From positions 62,001 through 126,000 of the forward strand of contig NZ_JAUCGJ010000003.1 in the NCBI RefSeq assembly GCF_030378065.1: a stretch of 64,000 nt of DNA, in the 5' to 3' direction. Shown here one piece after another: positions 1-7,706 of the stretch. The DNA comes from Candidatus Venteria ishoeyi (GTDB lineage: Bacteria > Pseudomonadota > Gammaproteobacteria > Beggiatoales > Beggiatoaceae). The notes beneath the pieces were generated by a model. That model searched no databases, was not told the DNA's origin, and worked only from the letters and a program-made list of their open reading frames with translations. Positions within the stretch are counted from its first letter, which is position 1. The number at the start of each line of letters is the position of its first letter. Position numbers and translations under genes: made by a program.

Positions 1-1
1 G

Positions 2-82
2 CGTTATAAAATCCAATATCAACCCCTGGAATTTTATCATCAGGGACATTGGGAATCCCAAGTACCCCAAAATTTAAAATAA
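2..82 (+). CDS. C-terminal end of an unidentified protein (5' truncated by window edge)
   Basis: An open frame enters from the window edge and runs for 26 codons to a TAA at 80-82. The residues read like an ordinary protein tail (aromatic, Gln and Pro rich, ending QVPQNLK). It lies just upstream of the tRNA-Gly promoter. The length is too short to identify a family, and it could be a chance open frame. Confidence 0.35.
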   Translation, partial: RYKIQYQPLEFYHQGHWESQVPQNLK

Positions 83-84
83 GG

Positions 85-114
85 CTGCCACAGTTAAAGC
101 TTTTATTGTATAAT
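85..114 (+). promoter_or_regulatory. Promoter of tRNA-Gly
   Basis: A perfect -10 hexamer TATAAT lies at 109-114, with a CTGCCA -35-like hexamer at 85-90 (4 of 6 to TTGACA, 18-bp spacer). Transcription would begin a few bases before the tRNA 5' end at 127. Confidence 0.55.
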
Positions 115-126
115 TCTAGCGCTTTC

Positions 127-201
127 GCGGGTGTCGTATAATGGTTATTACCTTAGCTTCCCAAGCTAAAGATGACGGTTCGATTCCGTTCACCCGCTCC
201 A
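127..201 (+). tRNA. tRNA-Gly (anticodon CCC)
   Basis: A full cloverleaf can be drawn. The acceptor stem GCGGGTG (127-133) pairs with CACCCGC (191-197). The anticodon stem TTAGC/GCTAA encloses the loop TTCCCAA, so the anticodon is CCC. The T arm contains TTCGATT. The discriminator is T, as is usual for bacterial tRNA-Gly, and CCA is encoded at 199-201. The 3' end is inside the 91-bp direct repeat that bounds the island, so this tRNA is the integration target and stays intact at the left junction. Confidence 0.95.
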
Positions 202-277
202 CAATCTCATTTCAGAACGTTTCATAATATCCCACAAGCAAAGCAATAAAAGGGATTCCCGCCTTTCTGTTGTTTCA
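187..277 (+). repeat. attL-type 91-bp direct repeat
   Basis: This stretch is identical over 91 bp to 15212-15302. It starts inside the tRNA-Gly T arm and continues past the CCA into intergenic sequence. A tRNA 3' end duplicated at the far side of an integrase-bearing segment is the usual signature of site-specific integration by a P4-type tyrosine recombinase. Confidence 0.9.
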
Positions 278-384
278 TTAGATACCATCTTGTATAGTGA
301 CATACCACCGCTTTTGCTGGTATTTATGTTGGCATTTTCATACCAGCAAAACTGCATACCATCAAATCCCCAAAAGGTGCAGTT

Positions 385-1617
385 ATGTCATTGACCGATA
401 TACAAATCCGTAACGCCAAACCCAAAGATAAGCCATACAAATTATCAGACGGCAAAGGGCTTTATCTGCTGATTAATAAAGCTGGGAAATACTGGCGTTA
501 TGGTTATCGCTTTTCAGGCAAACAAAAAACGCTGGCATTAGGTGTATATCCAGAAACTACCCTCCAACAAGCACGGCTAAAACTGGCAGATGCTCGCTTA
601 TTGCTGGCTGATGGCGTAGATCCAAGCACATACAAACAGGCGCAAAAACAGGCCAATAAACTGGATGCTGAAAACAGCCTTGAGATGGTAGCGCGTGACT
701 GGTTTGGACGAACCCAAAGCAAATGGACAAAGGGTTATGCAGACGCAACTATCAAGCGATTGGAAAAGGATATATTCCCTTGGCTGGGTAATAAACCAAT
801 TACCGATATAAAACCACCTGATGTATTACGGGTGTTGCGGCGTATTGAATCCAGAGGCGCAAATGAAACAGCACATAGGATGTTGCAAATCTGTGGTATG
901 TTTTTTCGCTATGCCGTGGCTACTGGGGTACTGGAAAGTGATCCTTGCCGTGATTTACGTGGTGCGCTTGCGCCTGTTAAACGCAAACACCATCCAAGCA
1001 TCACAGACCCCGCAAACATTGCCCCATTAATGCAAGTAATCCGGGATTATGAAGGTGAACTTGTCACCCGATGCGCCTTAAAACTGCTTCCCCTTGTCTT
1101 TGTCCGGCCTGGCGAACTTCGCCAGGCTGAATGGTCAGAAATTGACCTGAACGCGGCGCTGTGGTCGATACCGGGCAGTAAAATGAAAATGAAAGCCGAT
1201 CATCTTATCCCCCTGTCCAGCCAAGCTGTTAAGATTTTGCAAGAAATTCAGCCACTTACCCAGCAAACAAGCCGCTATGTATTCCCCTCTATCCGTTCTA
1301 ATAGCCGTCCAATGTCTGAAAATACCATCAATGCTGCTTTACGGCGTTTGGGATATACCAAAGAACAAATGACCGGTCACGGATTCAGGGCAATGGCTAG
1401 AACCAACCTTGATGAAGTGTTGAGATTCAGAATTGAAGTGATTGAAATGCAGCTTGCCCATGCGGTACGTGATGCCAATGGACGGGCATACAACAGAACC
1501 CAATACATTGATGATCGCCAGCGCATGATGCAAGCCTGGGCTGATTGGTTGGATGATCTGCAAGTGGGTGATGGTATCAATGGCAATAATATTGTACCAA
1601 TCAATAAGGCTGGCTAA
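385..1617 (+). CDS. P4-type tyrosine integrase
   Basis: This 410-residue site-specific recombinase would integrate and excise the island at tRNA-Gly. The N-terminal part (about 1-90) is an arm-type DNA-binding domain (DUF4102 type, with the SDGKGLYLLI segment typical of the family). It is followed by a SAM-like core-binding domain and a C-terminal catalytic domain. The catalytic set is visible: Arg in VFVRPGELR near residue 240, HGFR near 332-335, LAHAVRD near 357, and the Tyr nucleophile in the TQYIDDRQ segment near 373. Length is normal for the family. An AGGTG ribosome binding site precedes ATG 385. It lies directly downstream of the tRNA, the standard position for this type. Confidence 0.95.
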   Translation: MSLTDIQIRNAKPKDKPYKLSDGKGLYLLINKAGKYWRYGYRFSGKQKTLALGVYPETTLQQARLKLADARLLLADGVDPSTYKQAQKQANKLDAENSLEMVARDWFGRTQSKWTKGYADATIKRLEKDIFPWLGNKPITDIKPPDVLRVLRRIESRGANETAHRMLQICGMFFRYAVATGVLESDPCRDLRGALAPVKRKHHPSITDPANIAPLMQVIRDYEGELVTRCALKLLPLVFVRPGELRQAEWSEIDLNAALWSIPGSKMKMKADHLIPLSSQAVKILQEIQPLTQQTSRYVFPSIRSNSRPMSENTINAALRRLGYTKEQMTGHGFRAMARTNLDEVLRFRIEVIEMQLAHAVRDANGRAYNRTQYIDDRQRMMQAWADWLDDLQVGDGINGNNIVPINKAG

Positions 1618-1841
1618 GATGTTGTAACGATTAAGCCGGGGATAGGGCGGGAAGTCATGAACCTGCCTGATAAGGTGCTGTATCCCTTTCTATGGCACTT
1701 TCTTACCTGCTCCTATTTTTTGGTGAAAGGGAAATAATTGCTGGCACGCAGTTTTTTATTTGCCTTTACTTGTGTATCAGTGTTTTGCAAAAATAGGTGC
1801 GTAGTCTCATTTCACCCCAAACAATACCAGAGAGGTTAATT

Positions 1842-2024
1842 ATGGCAAATATGGAGTTACTACGCTTAAAACAGGTTTTGGAAATCGTACCAGCAAGCCG
1901 GGCAACAATTTGGCGTTGGACGCGAGACGGCAAATTTCCAAAACCTATCAAACTATCAGAACGCTGCACGGCTTGGAAAAAATCAGATATTGAATCCTGG
2001 ATTGATGAGAGGGCAGCAGCATGA
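1842..2024 (+). CDS. AlpA-like regulator / excisionase
   Basis: A 60-residue MerR-type winged-helix protein of the AlpA family. These proteins regulate the integrase or act as excisionases in P4-like elements. The features are LRLKQVLEIVPASRATIWRW (helix-turn-helix), then GKFPKPIKLSE and a closing W-x-SDIESWI segment. The open frame extends upstream to 1797, but ATG 1842 is chosen because GAGG sits 8-11 bases before it and the family starts at this point. Its place between the integrase and the primase fits control of excision. Confidence 0.85.
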   Translation: MANMELLRLKQVLEIVPASRATIWRWTRDGKFPKPIKLSERCTAWKKSDIESWIDERAAA

Positions 2025-2034
2025 ATTATAGGCA

Positions 2035-2069
2035 TAAAAAAACCAGAAAGGGTGCCAGCCCGATCTGGT
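2035..2069 (-). terminator. Possible minus-strand terminator after alpA-like gene
   Basis: An A7 tract is followed by ACCAGA (2042-2047) and TCTGGT (2064-2069). Read on the minus strand this is a hairpin followed by a T7 tract, the form of an intrinsic terminator. It could block antisense transcription into the integrase region. The stem is only 6 bp, so the call is weak. Confidence 0.35.
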
Positions 2070-2140
2070 CAATGTGTCTTTTGTAGTCGATAACACAAAC
2101 AGCATACACTTTGTTAAGTGCTTATATTATATCAATAAAT

Positions 2141-2149
2141 AGTGGTTAC
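2141..2149 (-). repeat. Iteron-like 9-mer upstream of the primase gene
   Basis: AGTGGTTAC is the reverse complement of GTAACCACT, the unit repeated inside the 3' end of the primase gene. It lies between AATAAATA and TTATTTATT arms in the 5' region of the primase gene. This suggests the protein that binds the array may also act at its own promoter. A single 9-mer could be chance. Confidence 0.4.
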
Positions 2150-2229
2150 AGCCATTATTTATTGGTACTTATAAGTATAACATGGTGTTTCATGCTGTTT
2201 ATATCTAACTTTTTATAGGATATAAATCC

Positions 2230-5200
2230 ATGACAACTGATAAATACATTCAATCTGCCATTGATGCAGAATTGGATAACATCAGCAGCAGCACTGGTGG
2301 GCGTAATAATGCCCTGAATAGTGCAGCTTTTGCGCTGGGAAGCTTATGTGCAGCTAACTGGAATGATTACACCCGACAACAGGCTGAAGATAATTTAATG
2401 CAAGCGGCGCTTGATGTTGAATTGCAGGAATCTGAAGCACGGGCAACCATTAAAAGCGGCCTGGATGATGGTGAACAAGAGCCACGGAAAAAGCCAGAAG
2501 CGCTGAACCAGCATCACAATAAAAAGCAGTTTTTCAAAACACCAGCAGATGCAGTGGGGGCATGGTCAACATTACCCGCTGCTGATTCCGATCACGCTTA
2601 TCTGCAACGTAAAAATATCCAGCCTTATATTGCCCGGCAAAATGGTGATGAACTCATTATCCCATTACAAACTGATTTTGCTGGTACGGTGACATCAGTG
2701 CAGCGCATTCTGCCAACCAGGAATAAATCAGGTACAGACAAGCTTTTTATTAAAGGAACGCAGAAAAAAGGCGCGTTTTGTCTAATCGGTGAAGTGGAGG
2801 AAGATAAGCCACTACTATTTTGTGAAGGTTACGCCACTGGCGCAAGTATTCATGAAGCCACCGGGCTGCCTGTTGTGGTTTGCTTTGATTCCGGCAATCT
2901 TCCAAGGGTTGCGCAGAAGTTACGCAATGAAACAAATCAATGCCCTTTTATTTATTGCGTGGATGCTGATGAAGCTGGGAAAAATGCAGCCAGGAAAGCG
3001 GTTAAAAAATCTGGTGGCCTTGATTGCATCCCTGATTTTTCAGGTATAAACAGCAAGGGAAATGATTTTAATGACCTGCATAATGTGGCAGGGCTAAATA
3101 CTGTTAAAAAACAAATCAGCGAAATGGTTGATCGTGTGGAATCTGGTTTGTTAAATGCTGGTTTTACGGGGCAATCAGATGATGATAAGCCCCAATTCAA
3201 GCTTGAAAACGGGAAATTGTACAGGTTACATTCTAAAAAAGATGAACTTGGCGTAAAGTCGGATTATATCTGTATTGGCAGCGCAATCCAGGTTAAAGCT
3301 GCCACTGTTGATATGCGCGGCGGCAATCACGGGCGTTTGTTGGTATTTTATGATCGTCAATATGAACGCCAGTTTGTCATGCCTATGGAAATGCTTGCCA
3401 GTGAAACTTCAAAGCTGGCAGGCGCATTATTAAATCGTGGTTATTGGTGTGTTGCTCCCCATCAAAAATTTATCCGTGATGGTATTGCAGAGTATGTTAA
3501 TTCAGTAAGACCACCGGAAACCTTGACCACAACTGAAAGCACTGGCTGGCATGATCATACTTTTGTGTTCACTGGCGGTGAAGTCATTGGTAATGATAAC
3601 AAGGTAATTTTTACCGGTGCGGATACCGATATTTACGCGGCACAAGGTACGCTTACTCAATGGCAACAAGCAGTAGCAGAGCTGTGTACAGGCAATTCCC
3701 GTTTACTGTTTTCAACCTCTCTTGCCTTTGCCGGGGTGTTGATGCCTTTGACTGGGGATGAAGGCGCAGGCACTAATATTTATGGTGATACCAGTACGGG
3801 CAAAACCACCACGCAACGTGCAGCGGCCTCTGTATGGGGCAGCCCTGAGCCGGGTGGTTTTATCTCAAAATGGAACGCCACGGCAACCGGGCTGGAAATC
3901 CAGGCAGTGCAACGCAATCACACGTTGTTTTGCATTGATGAACTGGGCGAAGTTGATCCGAAAATAGCGGGGCGTTTGATTTACCAGCTTGCCAGTGGCG
4001 TACAAAAAGGACGTGGACGGGCAGGTGATACCGGCATCGGGCTGGCGAATCTCAAAACCTGGAAAATGCCGTTTATATCCAGCGCGGAAAAAACCCTTGC
4101 CCAACATATTGAAGAAGCGGGGCAACGTCTATATGGCGGTCAGGCGGTACGCTGTGTAGATATTCCAGCGGATGCGGGTGCAGGACTTGGTGTGTTTGAG
4201 GATGTACACGGCACACCGGGCAACACAAAAGCGGCGGGGGCTGCTTTTTCAGAGCGCATCAAGGATGCCACGCATAAATTTTATGGCACTGCTGGACGCG
4301 CCTTTGTGCAAGCTTTATTAAAAATGGGAATAGCCAAAACCCTGGATTTTGTGACAAGTAAACGCACAGAATTTATGTTATGCCTACCAAGTGATGCCGG
4401 GAGCGTTCCCAGACGTGCAGCCAAGTTATTCAGTTTATCAGCAGCAGCTGGGGAACTTGCGATCCAGCTTAACATTTTACCCTGGCAACCCGGCACAGCA
4501 ATGGAAGCGGCAAAGCGTTGTTTTAATGACTGGCTGGCAGAAAATGGCACGGGCAACCCGGAAGAACAAGCGGCGCTGGCACAAGTGGCTTATTTTATCG
4601 AAACCAACCAGGAAAATTTCCGGCGCTGGAATGAAAAGGATGCCAGCAGCGGTGGACGTAATATATCGCACCAGGTGGGATACTTGTCTGAAGATGAAAA
4701 TGAATATTACATCATGCCCGAAATCTTCAAAAAAGATACCTGCAAGGGATACCGGCCTGAGTTTGTCTTAAAGCAATTAGATAAGCGCGGGATACTGGTT
4801 TATTCACCAAAGCGGCGGCAATTACAAATCAGGTTGCCAAATGCAAAAAAACCATCAAAGGTTTATGCAATTAAAACGGACTTTACAGAAAACGTACTGG
4901 ATACACTGGATACACTGGATACAACTATACATAAAGCTAATAATAACGGGGCTTCTAGCTGTAACCACCCTGTAGCCACTTCGTATCCAACGGGCGATTC
5001 TGTAACCACTGAAAGCCAGTCTTGTTCTGGACAGAACCATCCAGAGAAAAAATCTGTATCCACTGTAACCACTGCTGGAAATTCTGTATCCACAGAAAAC
5101 AGTAATGAAAACAATGTTGTACCCACTGTATCCAGTGTAACCACTATAAAAACAGGTTTGCCAAAAAAAACTTATCAAAAACCTTATGTGGGCAGCCCAA

Positions 5201-5262
5201 GCACTGCATTGGTTATGGATGAGGATTTTTATTCAGATAATGGTGGGGGGGCAATATCATGA
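2230..5262 (+). CDS. Toprim primase / DUF927 helicase replication protein
   Basis: This 1010-residue protein probably replicates the excised island. A Toprim-like domain is seen in LLFCEGYATGAS near residue 195 and YCVDADEAGKNA near 240, giving the E and DxD metal ligands. A DUF927 (phage/plasmid primase-helicase) module follows, with Walker A GDTSTGKTT near 518 and Walker B CIDELGE near 567. The C-terminal 100 residues are low in complexity (LDT and VTT/VST units) and correspond to a DNA repeat array. AGGAT lies 9 bases upstream of ATG 2230. The stop overlaps the next start (ATGA). This organisation is typical of replication proteins of P4-like islands. Confidence 0.85.
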   Translation: MTTDKYIQSAIDAELDNISSSTGGRNNALNSAAFALGSLCAANWNDYTRQQAEDNLMQAALDVELQESEARATIKSGLDDGEQEPRKKPEALNQHHNKKQFFKTPADAVGAWSTLPAADSDHAYLQRKNIQPYIARQNGDELIIPLQTDFAGTVTSVQRILPTRNKSGTDKLFIKGTQKKGAFCLIGEVEEDKPLLFCEGYATGASIHEATGLPVVVCFDSGNLPRVAQKLRNETNQCPFIYCVDADEAGKNAARKAVKKSGGLDCIPDFSGINSKGNDFNDLHNVAGLNTVKKQISEMVDRVESGLLNAGFTGQSDDDKPQFKLENGKLYRLHSKKDELGVKSDYICIGSAIQVKAATVDMRGGNHGRLLVFYDRQYERQFVMPMEMLASETSKLAGALLNRGYWCVAPHQKFIRDGIAEYVNSVRPPETLTTTESTGWHDHTFVFTGGEVIGNDNKVIFTGADTDIYAAQGTLTQWQQAVAELCTGNSRLLFSTSLAFAGVLMPLTGDEGAGTNIYGDTSTGKTTTQRAAASVWGSPEPGGFISKWNATATGLEIQAVQRNHTLFCIDELGEVDPKIAGRLIYQLASGVQKGRGRAGDTGIGLANLKTWKMPFISSAEKTLAQHIEEAGQRLYGGQAVRCVDIPADAGAGLGVFEDVHGTPGNTKAAGAAFSERIKDATHKFYGTAGRAFVQALLKMGIAKTLDFVTSKRTEFMLCLPSDAGSVPRRAAKLFSLSAAAGELAIQLNILPWQPGTAMEAAKRCFNDWLAENGTGNPEEQAALAQVAYFIETNQENFRRWNEKDASSGGRNISHQVGYLSEDENEYYIMPEIFKKDTCKGYRPEFVLKQLDKRGILVYSPKRRQLQIRLPNAKKPSKVYAIKTDFTENVLDTLDTLDTTIHKANNNGASSCNHPVATSYPTGDSVTTESQSCSGQNHPEKKSVSTVTTAGNSVSTENSNENNVVPTVSSVTTIKTGLPKKTYQKPYVGSPSTALVMDEDFYSDNGGGAIS
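4896..5145 (+). repeat. Array of 9-bp iteron-like repeats (candidate replication origin)
   Basis: At least 13 units of consensus GTA(T/A)CCA(C/G)T occur in 250 bp. Three head-to-tail ACTGGATAC copies (4896-4922) are inverted relative to the rest. Direct-orientation units start at 4961, 4972, 4983, 5002, 5056, 5065, 5086 and 5119, with three perfect tandem units filling 5119-5145. They lie within the primase reading frame, but the unit is kept in both orientations, which points to a DNA-level role such as binding of the encoded primase-helicase at an origin. Confidence 0.65.
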
Positions 5263-5459
5263 ACTTAACCCCAAAAGAACAGCGCAAATTAAACAGAGGG
5301 CGCATGTTGATTATGCGGAAAATTCATGTGGAGCGATTAAAGCGGTTTTTAGATCATGGCGGGAAACCACCTGGTGAATTAATGCCACACGAAAAAAAGC
5401 GTATTAATGCTTATATGGCTGTTGTTGAGCAAGATATTAAACAGCAGCGCTTACAGTAA
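5259..5459 (+). CDS. Small basic hypothetical protein
   Basis: A 66-residue, Lys/Arg-rich helical protein starting on the ATGA that ends the primase gene, so it is translationally coupled to it. No family is recognised. The charge and length suggest a nucleic-acid binding or accessory replication protein, but this is only inference. Confidence 0.6.
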   Translation: MNLTPKEQRKLNRGRMLIMRKIHVERLKRFLDHGGKPPGELMPHEKKRINAYMAVVEQDIKQQRLQ

Positions 5460-5564
5460 TTAACCAATGTCTGAACCTTGCATTTATGCGGGTTCAGGAT
5501 GCAGTCTGGCTAAATCAGCCAGCCTGCTTATATAGGTTTTATTGATTAGAACAAGGACAAAACA

Positions 5565-5960
5565 ATGCCATTCCAAAAAGGCCAGAGCGGAAACCCCAGC
5601 GGGAGACCACCGGGAATCCAGGATAAACGTGCAGCATTACGGGATTTGCTCGATCCCCATGCGGATGAACTGGTAAAGCAAGCTGTCAAGATGGCGCTGG
5701 AAGGTGACACGGCAGCATTAAAGCTGTGTCTTGATAGGTTGATCCCGCCAATGAAAACTGCACCAGTAAATATACCAGGTTTGGCTGTTGGCAGTCTGGC
5801 TGAACGCGGCGCGGCGGTACTGGATGCCCTGGGAGGTGGTGAAATAGAACCAGCCCAAGGTGCGGTGTTATTGTCTGCCTTGCAATCACAGGCACGGATT
5901 GTTGAGGTATCTGAAATTATTGAGCGGCTTGAGGTATTGGAAAATGAACGGCACAATTAA
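5565..5960 (+). CDS. DUF5681-type small protein
   Basis: A 131-residue protein beginning with the FQKGQSGNPSGRPPG segment diagnostic of DUF5681, a domain common in phage and island genomes and often near packaging genes. The rest is helical with a Gly/Ala-rich middle. No large terminase or portal gene is present here, so a packaging role cannot be supported from this locus. AAGGAC lies upstream of ATG 5565, and the stop is overlapped by the next gene. Confidence 0.65.
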   Translation: MPFQKGQSGNPSGRPPGIQDKRAALRDLLDPHADELVKQAVKMALEGDTAALKLCLDRLIPPMKTAPVNIPGLAVGSLAERGAAVLDALGGGEIEPAQGAVLLSALQSQARIVEVSEIIERLEVLENERHN

Positions 5961-6150
5961 AAGTAGGCTGGATGCCCTGGAAATAAAAAAAGGCACGGGT
6001 GATAATGCGCCGATCATCGTTTGCCTTAACCAGACTAAAGACCAGGCAGTAGCAGAATATGAAGCGCGTCACGGGGTTGTGGTTGGGGATAATGCTATTT
6101 GTATTCAATTCAAAGGCGTAGACGGGAGTGTGCATGAACAGCAGCATTAA
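5944..6150 (+). CDS. Small hypothetical protein, first of a tandem pair
   Basis: The 68-residue product starts at ATG 5944, inside the end of the DUF5681 gene and preceded by GAGG. The longer open frame back to 5860 has no site for initiation. Its N terminus MNGTIKSRLDALE matches that of the next gene (MNSSIKTRLKALE), so the two may be related by duplication. The C-terminal half resembles short phage proteins that bind unknown partners. Function unknown. Confidence 0.5.
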   Translation: MNGTIKSRLDALEIKKGTGDNAPIIVCLNQTKDQAVAEYEARHGVVVGDNAICIQFKGVDGSVHEQQH

Positions 6151-6406
6151 AACCCGGTTAAAGGCTTTGGAAGGAGAACAAGGTCAGTTCCTTGATATAT
6201 GGCTTAAACTCGAAGGTATAGTTATCTCAATCTCTTATTTTGACGGCGCAGACTTTGGCAAAGAAGCAGCACGGCAGCGCGTGAGCAAGTTAAGGACTCA
6301 GGAAGAATTCAGCGAGTTTATGCGCGATACTCTAAAGCTGGACACGATAAGTGCTGACCACAAAACCACCGCACTGGCGGTGCTTGCCAACAAGTTGCCG
6401 GGATAA
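6134..6406 (+). CDS. Small hypothetical protein, second of a tandem pair
   Basis: A 90-residue acidic helical protein. ATG 6134 is preferred over GTG 6128 because GGGAG lies at 6124-6128. It overlaps the preceding gene by 17 bp. The first 13 residues mirror those of the preceding protein and then the sequences diverge. It is the last plus-strand gene before the convergent restriction operon. Function unknown. Confidence 0.5.
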   Translation: MNSSIKTRLKALEGEQGQFLDIWLKLEGIVISISYFDGADFGKEAARQRVSKLRTQEEFSEFMRDTLKLDTISADHKTTALAVLANKLPG

Positions 6407-6591
6407 CCTCCCTTCAAATTAGCTTTATTCAATGGCACTAAGGCCTCTGCTTTGATGTTGCTGGCTTTATTAACAATGATTTAATACAGTCCATAATCTA
6501 TTTCAGAGTAGAATGGATTGCTTAATGGGTATAAAAAACCTATAAAAAATAGGTATAAAAAAATCAATTTCTTGCACATATCAAGCAGGAC

Positions 6592-6625
6592 ATGTATAAA
6601 TTTTTGGTATTTTTATACATATTTT
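6592..6625. terminator. Convergent (bidirectional) terminator
   Basis: ATGTATAAA (6592-6600) and TTTATACAT (6612-6620) form a 9-bp AT-rich hairpin with ATTTTT after it on the plus strand. It lies between the end of the plus-strand accessory genes and the end of the minus-strand fic gene. The surrounding 6407-6632 is AT-rich and holds no other gene. Confidence 0.45.
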
Positions 6626-6632
6626 TCACTGA

Positions 6633-7703
6633 TTACCTGATAAAAATTTTATATAAAGGTTTATTCAGATAATAGTTGCTTCTACCTATTTTCAACTTCT
6701 CCAAAAATCCAGCTTCGACCAATTTATCCAGATAACTGGTGGCTGTCGCACGGGAAACCCGCAAATCATCCATGACAAATTCTATTTTGGTGTAAGGATG
6801 CTTAAACAGATTATTTAGTAAATCCTGACTGTATACTTTAGGCAGTTCAGCGCGAATTCTATGCTTATAATCCTGCATGAGCTGCTTAATATCATGCACC
6901 AGGTGGATGGTTTTCTGTGCGGTATCGGCAATGCCCTTTAACATAAACAAAACCCATGATTCCCAATCATTGGCATCACGCACTTGCTGCAAGTATTGAT
7001 AATAATCGTCTTTGTTTTCTATTACATAACGGCTCAGATATAAAATAGGAAGTTGCAGCAAATCCTTACAGACCAGATACAAAACATTGATAATCCGCCC
7101 TGTTCTGCCGTTACCGTCATAAAACGGGTGGATGCTCTCAAATTGATGGTGAATAACCGCCATTTTAATCAGCGGATCAACGTCCGATAATTCATCATTA
7201 TTGATGTACTGTTCCAGATTATCCATTAAGCGGTTGATGTCATCGGGATGCTGCGGCGGGGTGTATACCGTTTCCCCGGTTCGCTGATTTTTCAGTGCCG
7301 TTCCCGCCTGCCTGCGAAAGCCTGCGTTATTGCCTTCCAGTTCAGACTGAATTTGCTTGATGTGGTTCAGCGTCAAAATTTTACCGTGGCGCACCAGTTC
7401 AAAGCCGGTTCTCAGGGCATTGGCGTAGTTTTGCACTTCCTTGGTGGCGGTGTTGGCAAATACTTCGGTTTGCAGTTCAGCCCTGAATAACGCATCCTGC
7501 GTGGTGATGATGTTTTCCACGGCTGAGCTATCCCGCGCTTCCTGCAAAGTCAGGGTGTTGATTAAGATAGTCTCATTGGGGATGGTTGCCCCAACGCCTT
7601 TTAATTCCGCCAGATAACGATGCGCCAGCGCTGCCTGTTTCAACACCGCTTTGGTTTCGAGTTCCAGAGCTGGGGGCAGTGCTGCGGGTTGCCAGTCAGA
7701 CAT
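6633..7703 (-). CDS. Fic family protein (class II, self-inhibited) in the R-M operon
   Basis: This 356-residue Fic enzyme would transfer AMP, or another nucleotide moiety, from a nucleotide to a protein hydroxyl. The catalytic motif HPFYDGNGRTGR lies near residues 190-201 and has the essential His, Asn and both Arg. The N-terminal helix carries SSAVEN (59-64), matching the (S/T)xxxE(G/N) inhibitory motif of class II Fic proteins. The C terminus is a winged-helix segment (LFKHPYTKIEFVMDDLRVSR) of the kind found in DNA-associated Fic proteins. The gene starts 3 bases after the stop of the Type ISP enzyme, so the two are co-transcribed. Fic genes often sit in restriction loci, but the target is unknown. 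Confidence 0.9.
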   Translation of the reverse strand: MSDWQPAALPPALELETKAVLKQAALAHRYLAELKGVGATIPNETILINTLTLQEARDSSAVENIITTQDALFRAELQTEVFANTATKEVQNYANALRTGFELVRHGKILTLNHIKQIQSELEGNNAGFRRQAGTALKNQRTGETVYTPPQHPDDINRLMDNLEQYINNDELSDVDPLIKMAVIHHQFESIHPFYDGNGRTGRIINVLYLVCKDLLQLPILYLSRYVIENKDDYYQYLQQVRDANDWESWVLFMLKGIADTAQKTIHLVHDIKQLMQDYKHRIRAELPKVYSQDLLNNLFKHPYTKIEFVMDDLRVSRATATSYLDKLVEAGFLEKLKIGRSNYYLNKPLYKIFIR

Positions 7704-7706
7704 GGC

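Noticed and set aside
4896-5145. Tandem repeats considered as a CRISPR array
   Set aside because: Units are 9 bp, adjoin one another or lie at irregular distances, have both orientations and no spacers of constant length; no cas genes are present.
4855-5178. Two antisense open frames with repeated SGY/VDT residues
   Set aside because: They are shadows of the 9-bp repeat array inside the primase gene; no start signals support them.
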